64,000 nucleotides of DNA, from contig BGZK01000737.1 in assembly GCA_005406025.1 (NCBI GenBank), forward strand, positions 234,602 to 298,601, read 5' to 3'. Each line of letters begins with the position of its first letter. Within the stretch, counting starts at the first letter, position 1. The position numbers and the translations under genes were made by a program. The notes under the pieces are model-generated. The model saw nothing but the letters and a program-made list of their open reading frames with translations. It was not told the origin of the DNA and ran no database searches. Source of the stretch: Eumeta japonica. Lineage: Eukaryota; Arthropoda; Insecta; Lepidoptera; Psychidae. Shown here piece after piece: positions 35,094 through 46,745 of the stretch.

Positions 35094-36363
35094 ATTGTAT
35101 AAACACTTTATTTTCTCTAAGTATTGAGGGTATTTTGTAAAATAAATGTTAATGTTTCGCAAGTTCACTTTAGAATAGGAAAATAGATAAGTTTGTAGAA
35201 CGGGAAACTTTCAAGAGGTACTTTCTCCAAACTGACTAAGATGGTTTCGATAGCTGTGCCTACAACAGATAAATCAGAGTCTCAATGACGTATTCAGAAT
35301 TTGTAGACAAAACTCGGCTCTTATCTACTCAAGATTCTCAAGATAACGAAGTTCTCGTGTAAAAACTTGGAATCAAAGGAGGTAAGTACACAAAAGCTCT
35401 GTCGGGCAGCTTAATGCCTAAAGTTAAAACAAACCGATAAGAAAAACATTTTCAGAGTTACAGACGCCCGAAGTTTGCCTTTATTTTTTTAATTATTTTC
35501 CAGCTACTTATAATTAACTCAGTAGCTCTTGACACAAAAGTAACAACTCGGAACTAGAGCGAGTATTTGTAAATAAAATACTATTTGATCAACAATACCG
35601 CTCGCTAACGGTGCAGGACAACGCCGCAACGATGAGCATATTTCTAAATTTATTTTTGTTATTTATAATATCTTTGAAGAGCGACAGACTCGCAATCTGA
35701 AACACCGAGCTAAATTACCTACAAAATGTTAAAAAAACAAATAGAGCAACATAGCATTCGATACTAGGGAACGATGGCGTGAAGTTGTAACAAAAATATA
35801 ACATACAGAAATAACTGCGACCGCTTCCCAATTAAGCATATTGTTTTATTTCTTATCCTGGTAATCTGTATTCGTAAACGACAGATTTTACTGACGCAAA
35901 GAGAAAGATGCTGTGTCATTACGCCACAATAAAGCGTACTTTGCACAATCTTTTATTTCAGATTAAGACGCTTAGTTCGTAAGATATCTACGCCGTACCA
36001 GTAGAGATCTTTTAAGATAATATTAAGGTCCCATCGAATGTCTTATTAATGTCTACTGAGGTGCGTGATAATACTTTCGACAGAAGTCTTTGGTAGCTTA
36101 AAATGTTCTTTGACACACAGCGATTGTAGTTAAATTTGATTTATTTTAAAAATTACGTAACAATTACTTCAAAGACAACATGTCTTTATAGTGGGGTAAC
36201 ATAACAATGTTTTAACCACTTCTGGCTTCTAAAGTAGAAAGGGTTAAATATAAATCTGTTTAAAATTGTGTAATTGTTTTATCAGCCTTTCCCCAGTTCA
36301 GTCTTTAAACAGGACCAATATAAACGAAAGCATCAGATTCAGCGAAAGCAACAGAGCCGTTTA
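35094..36363. other. AT-rich stretch, no gene seen
   Basis: A tRNA-like phrase on the minus strand at about 35,668-35,713 (TTAGCTCGGTG) lacks a B box and cloverleaf and is rejected. Nothing else. Confidence 0.45.
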
Positions 36364-36733
36364 GGGCAGTTCCAGACACGTCGTTCGAATTGACCGATCG
36401 AGCTTATTCTGAAGTGTGACGGTTGGCGGCCGGTGCGGTCGTTAGCTTTCTGAGCCATCATTTGCTCGCCGACTTGTTGATTAAGACGGCAGCAAAGGTT
36501 CGCCCTAATCGCTTGATCGATCAAAATCGTCAAATCGATGAAGTGGATATCGGTTATTAGGATTCCTTAGAACAAGTCAGTGTCGAATAGCCGCGTGTGG
36601 AGGGGCCCTTTCTCGAGATAGGTTCCTGTAAATTCTAAGGTCAGTCTCGCGAATACGGCTCTGTTTCAAGAATCACAGGGTCCGCAGTCCGGCGTAAAGG
36701 TTCTATGTCGCTATAGTATGGTCTGCACCGTCC
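36364..36733. mobile_element. Possible MITE with TTA/TAA flanks
   Basis: Left GGGCAGTTCCAGACAC and reverse-complemented right GGACGGTGCAGACCA share most positions, with TTA (36,361-36,363) and TAA (36,734-36,736) outside, the same flank arrangement as the MITE at 10.63 kb. Interior is about 370 bp of less AT-rich, non-coding DNA. Short, imperfect ends keep this tentative. Confidence 0.35.
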
Positions 36734-36736
36734 TAA

Positions 36737-37446
36737 TTTAATTATCAATTCACATTTTTTTGATATTCGTGCTCTAATTTATTACGCAATAACAATGTAA
36801 TTTGATCACAGTAAATTAATATTTTTGTGTAAAAACTGTAGAAGGATTGTTTTGTCAAAGCAAAATTTCCAGTAATATTTGAACGGTTTATCAAAAACAA
36901 AAGCGATCTGAAAGTTTGAAATATATTGTTGCTGATTAGTTTTCTAGAAAAATAGAAACTTAGTCCTTCGGCTAATCTGATAGAGTTTCATTGCTTATTT
37001 GAAATAACGGACGATTTTTAACAGGCGAGTATTTGTGTTATAGCTGATTTTGCTGCTATAACAGTATAGGTATTTATTTTTCCCAATGGTTTAGATAATT
37101 ATTTATTAGGAAAATTTTTATTGCTGTATAACATATTTTGAATAAAAATTAAGTAGATTTAAATTACAAATGAATAAATAAATAAGCTTCTATTGCTGTA
37201 CTTAATAATGTGCATAGCATAACATTTCTAAAAACTGTATATTACTTAATTCTATTTGACAAAATTGAATTATAATTAACTGCATCGGCAACCAGTTTTT
37301 GATTTGCAGCTTGTCTTTCGACAAAGGCCTCCTCTGAACTTTCAATCTTGTCCTTTGCAGTGTGTGTTCATTTGGGACGGGATTGTTTATATGTCCGAGT
37401 TCTGTTTCGATTGATTGATTAATTTGATTAATTGATTTATAGTTTA
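36737..37446. other. AT-rich stretch, no gene seen
   Basis: No recognised motif. Confidence 0.5.
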
Positions 37447-38055
37447 TTTTTAACTTCCCGCTAAGAAAATGGAAAATTTTCTAAAATTTTTGGGAAGTTA
37501 TTGGTTTCACCCCATTTTACAAAAATCGAGTTCTCATCAGATCTCGATGTTCTGACGGTCTAGGAAGCTTCCCTGATCATCCCTGAGATGATGCCCGTAT
37601 GTCTGTGTGGATGTGTGTGTGCATGTATGTGTGGATGTATGTAAACCTCTTATAACTTTTAAACGGCTTGACCGAATCGAGCCCACTAAACGGCGTTCCA
37701 AAGAGTTTCACCAAGTTTAGATTTCCTGAAAGTTTGAGTCGATTTGGAGTGGTAGATTTTGAGAAATTTTCAAAAAACTAAGAAAAAAAAATTTTTTTTT
37801 GGTTTTTTCAAAATAACTTTAAAATGATCGATCAATCCCAAAATCTATTCAACTTTTAACCTATTAAAAATACGTCGATTGCCGCAAACCGAGTCAAAAT
37901 CGGTTAATTCGTTTGCGAGAAATCATTGTCGAAAGAAATCGAAACAAACCGTTTTTTCACTCAAAATATCACATCAAATCCCGTATATTTTTGAATGTTT
38001 TGAACTCGAAAATAGCGGGAAATTTCAGGGTTGGCCTACAGGGTTAATCAATTTT
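37447..38055 (+). repeat. 'Acttccc'-family copy, longest
   Basis: Begins TTAACTTCCCGCTAAG; TTTTTGGGAAGTTATTGG follows after an A/T stem. Then come CATCAGATCTCGATGTTCTG, CATCCCTGAGATGATGCCCG, a TGTGTGGATG microsatellite (37,600-37,650), GTAAACCTCTTATAACTTTT, ACGTCGATTGCCGCAAACCG and a CGCTATTTTCGAG-like end at about 38,010 that is partly the complement of the start. No protein. Four other loci share ordered blocks with it. It abuts the LINE relic downstream. Confidence 0.75.
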
Positions 38056-38129
38056 TTTTAATTTTGTTCATTGCAGAATTTAGAATACCTAGAGTATGAC
38101 ACTATTTTCAGTAACAAGAACGGTTTTGT

Positions 38130-39624
38130 ACTAACTTTCAGAATAATATCTCTTTTTTCTGTGCTTGCTTTCCCGCTAGAGATGTTGTTATTATTTTATG
38201 GTCTGTATGGAAGTTAAGCTGGTTCATTCACAATATATACGTCACTAAACACTTTTTGATTGTTGGTCAAGTCAACTCTATTTCATTCTTATGTTTTGCG
38301 TTAAATGACGAGAAGTCGAGAAAATTGTCTATTTTCTCGACTTTTTTTCTATAAAAGCTATTTAAAATACTCAGTTTGTTTACTAATGCAAAAGTAACTG
38401 GTATTTTTTCATTCCTATTTTTTTTTGGCTACGTCCATGTTTTCTTATCGTGTATTCTTCTCCTTTTCTCTAGACTTCTTTTCGTCATTAAAATCTGCTA
38501 TCACAATAAGATTTTTAAGTGCAGCTTGTATGGTTGACTGTAGGTTTTCGTAAAATGTGTCGGTTTTTATGTCCTTTTCTTTATTAACACATTTAATTGA
38601 CGACTGTGCTCGAATTACTGTCCCCGTTTCTTCTTTATCTTTATATGAATGCAATCTGATGTTAAGAAGTGCTATTCTGTCGTTGATTCCTCTTATTTCT
38701 TCTATTTTGTTTGATGAATTATTTTTAATTATGAAGCCCACACTATGTAATCCTGGCATCTTATTAATGTAAAGTCGAATATATTTGTCATTATAGCTTT
38801 GAATTCATTCACAAACCGTCTCATTTTGCTAATTCCGATTATGTTCCATTTAATGTAGTCTATAACCGGCTCTAATTCCGTCACTTTTTCAGGTGTTCGT
38901 CGTGATAGCTTGTTCACGATTGCTATATATATGTCGATATTTTTCTGTTTGGTTTGCTTGTTTCTTCATTTCTTTCGCTTAGGGTTCGAGATCATGTTCC
39001 CCACGAGGACTCGTTTTGATTGGGTGTTAGTTTTCGGCGACGAATACAGTTCCCTCTTTCGTTTTGCCGTAGTTGTGTCTTCTTTTATAATGAGTTTGTC
39101 GTACTTGAAATATGATATACTTATTTCTTTCTCATTCCAATTTTGGGAGTAACTCTTTATATTATTTTCTTCATTTTATTCTTCTCTTTTTTTTTAATTT
39201 TTACCTTAATTTTTTTTTCATACACTTACGAAGGAAAAAAAATTGACCTAGGTTTATCCTCTCTGCTTAATTTTCCATGTCGGCATACTTTGTTTATTTA
39301 GCGGGTTTTTTTATGTTAATACTTAGGTCATACTCAAAATTCATCTTCACTTTATCTAATATTTCAATAGTAGATTTTTCACGCTCTTTTAAGCCAAATA
39401 TGACAACATTATTGTTCTTATTTTTTTTTAGATATTTTATTTCCTTTTCAAGAACAACTAGAATTTCTATTTACGTTTTTAAGTTTTTATTTTATGTTGT
39501 AATAGGCTTTAATCTTTTTAATAATGGTATTTTTTGTAGTCTCTGGTATAGAAGTTCTAGGGTTTGCAAGCTCTGTTTTCATTTTTTTGAATAAAAGTAG
39601 GAATTGTTCTCCTATTTCTCCCAT
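38130..39624 (-). pseudogene. LINE relic: 5' coding end plus endonuclease, no reverse transcriptase
   Basis: Minus strand. It starts MGEIGEQFLLLFKKMK (ATG at 39,624), typical of the start of insect endonuclease-reverse transcriptase LINEs. Then come NNVVIFGLKERE (about 39,417-39,386), YDKLII and KRELYSSPKTNTQSKR (about 39,100-38,990), TPEKVTELEPVIDYIKWNII (38,895-38,835), VGFIIKNN and DRIALLNIRL (38,740-38,660), NLQSTIQ...ADFN (GDFN-type motif, about 38,485), TFALVNKLSILNSFYRKK (about 38,390-38,335), TNNQKVFSDVYIVNEP (about 38,265-38,220) and TDHK (about 38,200). Several frameshifts and stops separate these. No RT motif follows before the neighbouring repeat at 38,055. Copies normally lose the 5' end, so loss of the 3' half is unusual. 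Confidence 0.85.
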
Positions 39625-40309
39625 AATATTCTATTGTGTGTTTGTACTGAATAAGATGCAACCATTTATTGATAGAATTTATTTTTTCACTGGCAACTTC
39701 GTGACAGTCGGATTACTTATCGAACAACACTATTTTTCTTTGTGTATGACATTTGAATCCAGCCTTGATTTTTGCTAGTAATTTTTGCTAACTGAACGTG
39801 GGATGAATCTCATAAGATAAATAGGATCTATTATCTACAGCACTTTTAAATCATTCTATTCTTAATTCGCGGTGATGATAGCTTCCAAAACGACTTTTGC
39901 TGTTATTAAACATGATTAGTTCAAAGTGACACAAAAGTGATTTTTTCGTTACTAAAATTGGAATCGGACACAAAAACAAACAATGGTTACATTTACAGGC
40001 CAGCCAGAACTTCCCGCATTTTTTTGACCAATAATGCATTTGAATTCGAAAAGCACAGAGATATTATTTTAGAGCTCAAAGATATCTATGTCCTGTTGTA
40101 AAATTATTAGACGACTGAGAACACGAGCTAAATGTTCTTTTTCAGATATTCTGTCAAAGTTCAAATCATTCAAAGCAGTTCCACTGCTACTGGATACGAT
40201 TTAACTGAGTTTTGTTCTTTCGAATGTTGAAACCTGTCTGTTCGTTTAAGAGATAATCAATGCTTAGTGCTTAGATACCCACATAGAAATGCGTACGTAC
40301 AAAAATCTA
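39625..40309. other. AT-rich stretch, no gene seen
   Basis: May contain the 5' UTR of the LINE just upstream of its ATG. No other motif. Confidence 0.45.
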
Positions 40310-40400
40310 CAAATTTCAGAAAAGTTGCCTAGGACCTCAAAACGTCGAGATCCGATGGAACCTAAATTTTAGAAAGTCGGAGTAAAAACAATTCACCTAC
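40310..40400 (-). repeat. 'Acttccc'-family end fragment
   Basis: CCTAGGACCTCAAAACGTCG then AGATCCGATGGAACCTAAAT equals the inverted first block of the 37.45-kb copy and the 15.34-kb copy. Confidence 0.6.
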
Positions 40401-41332
40401 TTTTACAAAGATTTTCAGCAACTAGTCAAAAATATGAAAATAGTTCGTTTGCTAATCGCATACTGTGAGATAAATCTTTTTGTAGCAGGTGTATATCTTT
40501 TTACGCCTTTTCTTTGAAATCGTCATTCAGGTACGTTATTTACGTTTGGAATTTTTGTTAGACGCAATATAATACACGGAAATGTGCGCACATTTGACGT
40601 GGCTGTTTTCGTAGCCAATAAATATTTATGATTCACTAAATCTAAAACTGCTCTACTTTCTACGTGATCATGTTATATAATACTGATGTGATAGAACGAA
40701 TTATAGTCCTCAAATATAAACAACGATCGAGCACATGTCGAGGTTTTTTTGTATACCCTGATCTTTCATGTCTTGAAAGTTAGGTAGGGTTCAGTTGGAA
40801 AAATGTATGTTGAAAAGTAGTCAAGCGCGAGTAGAATTTATATTAATAAATAGATTACAAAATGATTTTACTTTTTCATTCAAAAAATACTTTCAGTACA
40901 GCTAAGTTGATATGATTCCTACTGTTTGATGAGTACTGTTCAACTTGTCTTCTTTAATTAAATATGGAAATTCCAATGCCATGAATCAGTCATACACCAT
41001 AGTCCGATATAATAACATTCTGTAGACGCAGTCACAGTCAACCTACGAGGTTCTGTAGCGGTTCATTAGCCCCGCCTTCCCAAACACCTGTGGACTTGTG
41101 AATCGGCGCGTGTGAAGCCGAAAATCGATTTTATTACCGAACGTCCTTAAGCTGCCCTAAGGCCAACTATTAGAACTGACGACTGAAATTATACAAACCG
41201 GCACTGTCTGCTTAATGTACCTTTTTAAGTTTAAAAAAGGCTCGAGAGATATGTCATTAAACCTGGTTGGAGCAGTCGACCAACCAACATATTAAATTTC
41301 CAATTATCTTTGTTTTGTAAATTCTTAAAGAA
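40401..41332. other. AT-rich stretch, no gene seen
   Basis: A GC-richer patch at about 41,030-41,130 has no recognised identity. Confidence 0.45.
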
Positions 41333-41452
41333 CACTTGAAACACGTCATAATATTTTGAGAATTTACGCTTTATCATTATACCGCTCGTTTGACAACAGT
41401 TTTCCCTCAAAAAGAACGAACAGGAAACTCAAGGGTAGCTCTTTTCTAATTT
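41333..41452 (+). repeat. Dispersed repeat family, copy B
   Basis: Collinear with 8,081-8,200 (CACTTGAAACACGTCATA, GAATTTACGC, ACCGCTCGTTTG, TTTTCCCTCAA, GAAACTCAAGGGTAGC, TTTTCTAATTT). Confidence 0.7.
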
Positions 41453-43120
41453 TATCATACATGATCCAAATAAAATACTAAGCTGTTATTAAATGAAACA
41501 GCCCGATAAGAAGTAGAGCTGATTATGCCCATGTACATTTATCTTCTAAATATTCGAAAAAGGTGTTTGTTTGATAACGCTCTGAAATTTGTACAAGTAA
41601 ATGCAAGGGTAGATGTTGTTTATCCTCCGAGACCTTACTGAACATGCGCACGCACTCCCTTAAATGAATTCGTGACTTGCGTAGTCGACTAACATGTAAG
41701 CACAATTTATTTTATTTGTGGTACTGGGCTTATGTTGATCACTATTTACCTTAAACGTTTCTAAATTTTTAAACAAATTTTGATATATAAATAATTGAAA
41801 TGCCACAGTTAAGATTCCAACTTATAAGCTTCGCTTTCGCACTTCAATCACCGTATCGCTTTCAACACGGTCTCATTATTCAGACAAAAATACCATTTAT
41901 ATCTGTTCGTTAAAAAAAATTAAAAATGCTTTTTATAAAACTACATAGTTTAAGGATATAAATTATTGCACCATAATAGAGATAGTTCGTTTTCAGCTTA
42001 TATCGTTCACCAACAAAAGAACCAAGAAGGTAAAAACAATATTTATTGAATATCAAACACTCTTGTTTAGTAAGTAAAACACATTTACGAGTGGTGAAAT
42101 TGCTTAAATAATTGTATCTTGACTTTAGTATCTGCATCTAAAATAGATATTTTGGACTAAAACTTCTTTAGCCGAGCCTAGGAGGAAAATTACACATTGT
42201 TTTCGGAGGGAAGTAACATCATTACGCAGTTTCCGCGTTTATAATTTGGATTTTGAATTCGTCGAATATTGAAATTTAAAGTGGCCAACATTCAGAAAAG
42301 GTAACTTCAATATAAACTCCTATTATGTTTATTATGATATTAATGCTTATGTGTACCCACGATTTCGTCCGGATAGATATATACAGAATGAATTCCCACA
42401 TAAAACTATCTTTCAATCAATGTTTCGAACTGGTGTATTTCAAACTGAAGTCTAAAATGACTTACTAATTTTTAAATTATTTGGGAAGTCTGTTATAAAA
42501 TTCAAATACACAAGTTTTACTTCAATCGCGTATAAAGGCTACATGCACTCTTATTTTTTTTATTAATAGCACTTTGAAAAGCAAACAAAAATGCGAGCTA
42601 CTCGAAACTGGTCCATGGACATTTACAACTTCTCAATGTTCCGAACTAAGTCTGCAATTAAAGATAATTTATCACGTTTTGTTGCATTATAATTACGCAG
42701 AACACCTATCAAAATAAGCCAAGTAACAGACATCGATGGTGTTTGTTATTTCGCTCATTTTCGTGATTCAAGTTAAACGTCCGTACGTAAATATACTCTT
42801 TTATAAACAAAAACGTTTGTTTTTAGGGGAAAAGGTCTAATGCACGTTCTTCAATTAAATTATGTCTTAATAAGCTTTGTGGTTGTTAAGCGCTATACAA
42901 AATTGTTAAGTGCCGCACAAAATAAAGAAATGCTGAACCAAATTAATCAGCTCATCACTCAAGAGAATGGGATGTTTGTCTTCTTTCAAAGAAGTCTATT
43001 CAGCGGTATCTGCGTGACCGTTAATTAATTATTATACAGACAAATAAAAAATAACGAACAAAACGATAATTTTAATAATTTGTTTATCGAATTGAATTAT
43101 TTTTTTTCTCTTATTTATTG
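41453..43120. other. AT-rich stretch, no gene seen
   Basis: Short open frames only, none with a motif. Nothing supported. Confidence 0.5.
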
Positions 43121-43484
43121 ATATGTAAATTGTTTATTATTTTATTTCTGATTATGATAACGTTACTGACATTTCCCTTGTATTAATAATAATTTTTGAT
43201 TGGAGACAGATTTGTCTCCAATCAAAAATTATTTGCCATTTTTTTCCTGCTATTTCTTTCTTAAAAGCCGGCACCGCGCCCATGATTGCTTTGAACTTGC
43301 GGGTATCAATGGGCGGCTGTGATCACCTAGTTCCCAATCGCCACGAAGAAATTTTTTTAACTGTATGCTTTCTGAACTTCTTAGTACAAATCAGTTCTCT
43401 TTGAGAATTAATTGGAAATGTATACAAGGGAAATGTCAGTAACGTTATCATAATCAGAAATAAAATAATAAACAATTTACATAT
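43121..43484. mobile_element. 364-bp element with perfect 63-bp terminal inverted repeats
   Basis: Bases 43,121-43,183 and 43,422-43,484 are exact inverted copies over all 63 positions (starting ATATGTAAATTGTTTATTAT). TTG precedes the left arm and follows the right arm, a possible 3-bp target duplication. Inside lie a second perfect inverted repeat (43,188-43,233) and a fragment of a lepidopteran interspersed repeat in minus orientation (AAAGCCGGCACCGCGCCCAT ... CAATGGGCGGCTGTGATCAC, about 43,264-43,330). No coding capacity. MITE or foldback element; family unknown. Confidence 0.85.
43188..43233. repeat. Nested 21-bp-arm perfect hairpin
   Basis: Arms 43,188-43,208 and 43,213-43,233 (TTTTTGATTGGAGACA and complement) around a 4-base loop, immediately inside the left 63-bp arm and absent beside the right arm. 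Confidence 0.95.
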
Positions 43485-44959
43485 TTGAGGAATAAACATT
43501 ATCTAATTCTATTACTCTGTAATATATCGTATATACACTCTCACTACTGCACAGATATACTTTAATATTACATAACAAATAAGCTACGATAACGTATCTA
43601 AATCATAATTTCTATTTGTCTTGTACATATTTTCTTCGAAGAATGTTATTAAATACCCGGGAACGTAAACAATATTCCTTCCGCACACGTGCATTATGGA
43701 CAGTGTCCAGAGTATTAGAGTATTAAACTAAAATGAAGATCGACAAAGAGACGACGGTTTTTGGCAGGTTACTGGCAAAGCACTCAAAACTTAATTTTTC
43801 CAAATTAAATAAAAAAAAGTTAGAAAAGATGCTTCTTTTTTTTGACAATTTAATTAATCCTTTGAAACGAATTTCAATGAATTACATTAAAACTTTTTTT
43901 CGCTTATTCACAAGGTACGGTTAAATAAAAGTACCTTATTATTGTTATCGTAAATAGACTGTAATTAAAATCAAGGTTTACTACCTGCCTAAGGAAGACA
44001 AAACCTTACCCCTGAGAATCTCTGCTCACTCTAACTAACCGGAGCCCAGTCCCTGCTCACTCTTGTTTAGCCTCAAAACAGAGTTTAAAGTGAAATTTCA
44101 CATCATCATAGATAGCTTTAAATTTCAAATAGTTACATTTAAAACCTAAAAAATTCGTATCTACACACTACACTCCGCGTGGTCACGCACCCGGTTTTCC
44201 TATTAAGTTATAAATACGACAGTTTTATTGTAATCTTTAGAGTTAAACCAGAGGTCATTTTTATGTAAAGTTTTTTTCACCCTATTGCAGCGGTGTACCT
44301 TATACCTCTACGATGGGTCGACAAGACCCACAATATTTGTCCCTTCGATTATGAGATTTGAATCTGTCTGTCTCACTCTGCCAGTCCAGGACTGATTGGG
44401 AACTCCTGAGGACCTATATTACCAATATGGTGGTAATTCTTAGACTATAATCTTAACATACTCTCCTAATTGTAAAAATAATGCTTTGATTTGACTAATG
44501 GTTTAAAAATCCTCGTTAATTTATTCTTAGTGTTGACTTGAATTCTTTGGTTTCAAAAGCATCCCGCTGTCAACAAATAACCAGAATTCCCTATTATAAT
44601 TATTATAAATTCAAAAGTTTGTAGTCTGTTCATATCTAATATCTATTCAGAGTGGAGTAAAAACTAATAATAACGTGAAAAAACCAGTCCAGAAAAAAAT
44701 GAAATGAAGTAATGTCGAAGTATAAGTTTAAATGAAACGGGTATCAGGTCAGTCTTCGACTTGACAAGTTTAATCTTATATAATATCAATAGAATTATAT
44801 ATGATTCACTTGCATGCTATTTTATACAGGATGTAATAGATCATGCATCTTTCCACAAATATCCCTTTTTTAGAACAACTTTGCCAGAGTAACTATAACA
44901 AAAATATATCATTGAAAATATGTTTATAAATACTATAAAATAATAAAGACAAAACCCTA
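43485..44959. other. AT-rich stretch, no gene seen
   Basis: GGGTCGACAAGACCC at about 44,315 is a small inverted repeat. A 63-codon open frame at 43,733-43,924 is Lys/Leu/Phe-rich without motifs. Nothing supported. Confidence 0.45.
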
Positions 44960-45045
44960 TTAAGAGCTCGGCCAGCCTGAAGCGCAAACGCCGTGCGCCG
45001 CGAGTCGCCGCCACCGCCAACACACGACGGGTGGCGGCGTCTAGT
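44960..45045. other. GC-rich block with a 10-bp GC hairpin
   Basis: CGCAAACGCCGTGCGCCGCG then CGCCGCCACC with its exact complement GGTGGCGGCG about 14 bp later. It stands out sharply from AT-rich flanks. No coding call. Confidence 0.5.
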
Positions 45046-45680
45046 CATTTACCTACAAATAATATTTGATGTTGACATAAATGTAAAGGTAGCTGAAGGT
45101 ATTATTAAATTAATCTGTGATTTTCCACATGCGTTCCACTAACCTCTAAAAAAATAAGACAAACTAACGCAAATTATCGCGTAAACGGTTGTTGTAAACG
45201 TAAAATGTTGTTGATTGTTAGGGTAAGTTTCACTATAAAGTCTTAGAGCTGCAACGATTGCACCTCAGCATACTCTCCAATAATAAATCTTGTTTGCTTA
45301 TTCGATAGCACTGAAAGGCATTGTTATTAATGACAATGGCAATGTTAGTTTTCACAGACGTCATTGTCGTAAACGTAATACTCATACTAACAAATACCTA
45401 CTTGTTGCTAAACTAAGTTAGTTAAAGAACGAGTACTTTGACTATTTTTTCAGTTTCTTTAAACTATTGAATTTAAAAATGATAAACTTCAGTCGTGTTA
45501 TTGAATGAATTGAAGTCAAGGACTACCCGCTTAAGTTTCCAGTGAAATTAACATAATTTTAATATTGTTGTTGTGTATTTAAACAAGACAACTAATTATA
45601 ACGTGCAGCATCGTGCACAAATCAGTTTTATAATTTACCATTCATAATTAATTGGCGGTTGGTTACAAATCTAATACATA
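45046..45680. other. AT-rich stretch, no gene seen
   Basis: No recognised motif. Confidence 0.5.
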
Positions 45681-46373
45681 AAAACCGGCCAAAGACATGT
45701 CAGATCAGTGAAGGGTTCCGAAGCCGTGACTATAAAGAAATGCACTACAGTTAAAAAAACTAAGTTGTTCCATGTTTACCGCACATAATAAATATAAGAA
45801 CTTTAGTCACCTATAACCAGAGACATGTAGGTGACTAAAGTGCTTATACTGAATTATGTATGTTGACTATTTATTACTCTTAAAATAGTGTGAACTAGAA
45901 TGCATCACCAAAAGAGTGTATCTTTATGGCACGTACGCTTTTACGTACGAAAGTATTTATTAGGTGCTTACTTCGTAATCTTTTTCGTATTTATAGACAT
46001 ACCGTTTAAAAAATAAAGGGAGGGGACACAATTTGTATTACTTTCGGAGCGATCACTTATGAACACATTAACTTAAGCAAAAAAACTGCTTAAAACCGAC
46101 AGTACTGTGCAGAACTACCGAATTATGTGCAACATGTTGTTTGCTAAAAAAAATTTCAGTTTCTGTACATGTAAGGAGTGCCCCCCTAGAAACATTTATT
46201 TTTGTTATTTAACTACAAAATTAAGTAGCGGCTTATACAAGACCACTATGCTATAAATTTCATTAATACAGTTATTATTGTTTTTGAGTATAATGTCTGT
46301 GACGTACGGACGGACGGCCATGATGAAACTATAAGGGTTCCGTTTTTATTATTTTGTATAGTAACCCTAAAAA
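45681..46373 (+). repeat. 'Agggttcc' interspersed repeat, near full length
   Basis: Starts AAAACCGGCC...AGTGAAGGGTTCCGAAGCC and ends ACGGACGGACGGCCATGATG, then ACTATAAGGGTTCCGTTTTT, then GTAACCCTAAAAA. This start/end pair is a very common lepidopteran repeat layout. A 13-bp perfect hairpin (CTTTAGTCACCTA at 45,801 with its complement at 45,828) lies inside. Fragments of the same group are at 17.87, 29.39, 30.56 and 55.99 kb. Confidence 0.65.
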
Positions 46374-46635
46374 TAATTACTTGTATGTTTGTTCGTATTT
46401 TATGCGCTGCCATACAGTTGATTCGATAGCGATAAAACTTTTTAAACTCATTGCTTGCACTTATGCGAAGATTATCAACATGAAAAAAGGTAATACGTAA
46501 TAGTAATATTCATACGCTACTTCGTCTACGTATTTGCATTATTAAATCGAACTACTGTAGCCATTTTAAAAAGTTATTCGCTCTGAACAAGCTACGATAT
46601 CTCCGAGTTATATAGCCCAAATTTTATTTTGACAC
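46374..46635. other. AT-rich stretch, no gene seen
   Basis: No recognised motif. Confidence 0.5.
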
Positions 46636-46745
46636 TAGCATTTACCCCGACCTCGTCAAAATCGGAATCCGGAACGTGGACCAGAATCCAGAGCTAAGGT
46701 CGAGAGCGATCGAAATCGAGAACGGGAATAAAATTAAAATTAAGA
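46636..46745 (-). repeat. Helitron-like end with hexanucleotide minisatellite, locus 5
   Basis: ACTAGCATTTACCCCGACCT at 46,636 is the complement of a GC-rich-stem-then-CTAGT Helitron 3' end. It is followed at once by ATCGGAATCCGGAACGTGGA-type degenerate hexamers to about 46,740. Relative to its end, the purine strand is opposite to that at 14.1 and 58.2 kb. Confidence 0.6.

Noticed and set aside
35665..35715. tRNA-like phrase on the minus strand
   Set aside because: An A-box-like TAGCTCGGTG is present but no B box or cloverleaf can be drawn.
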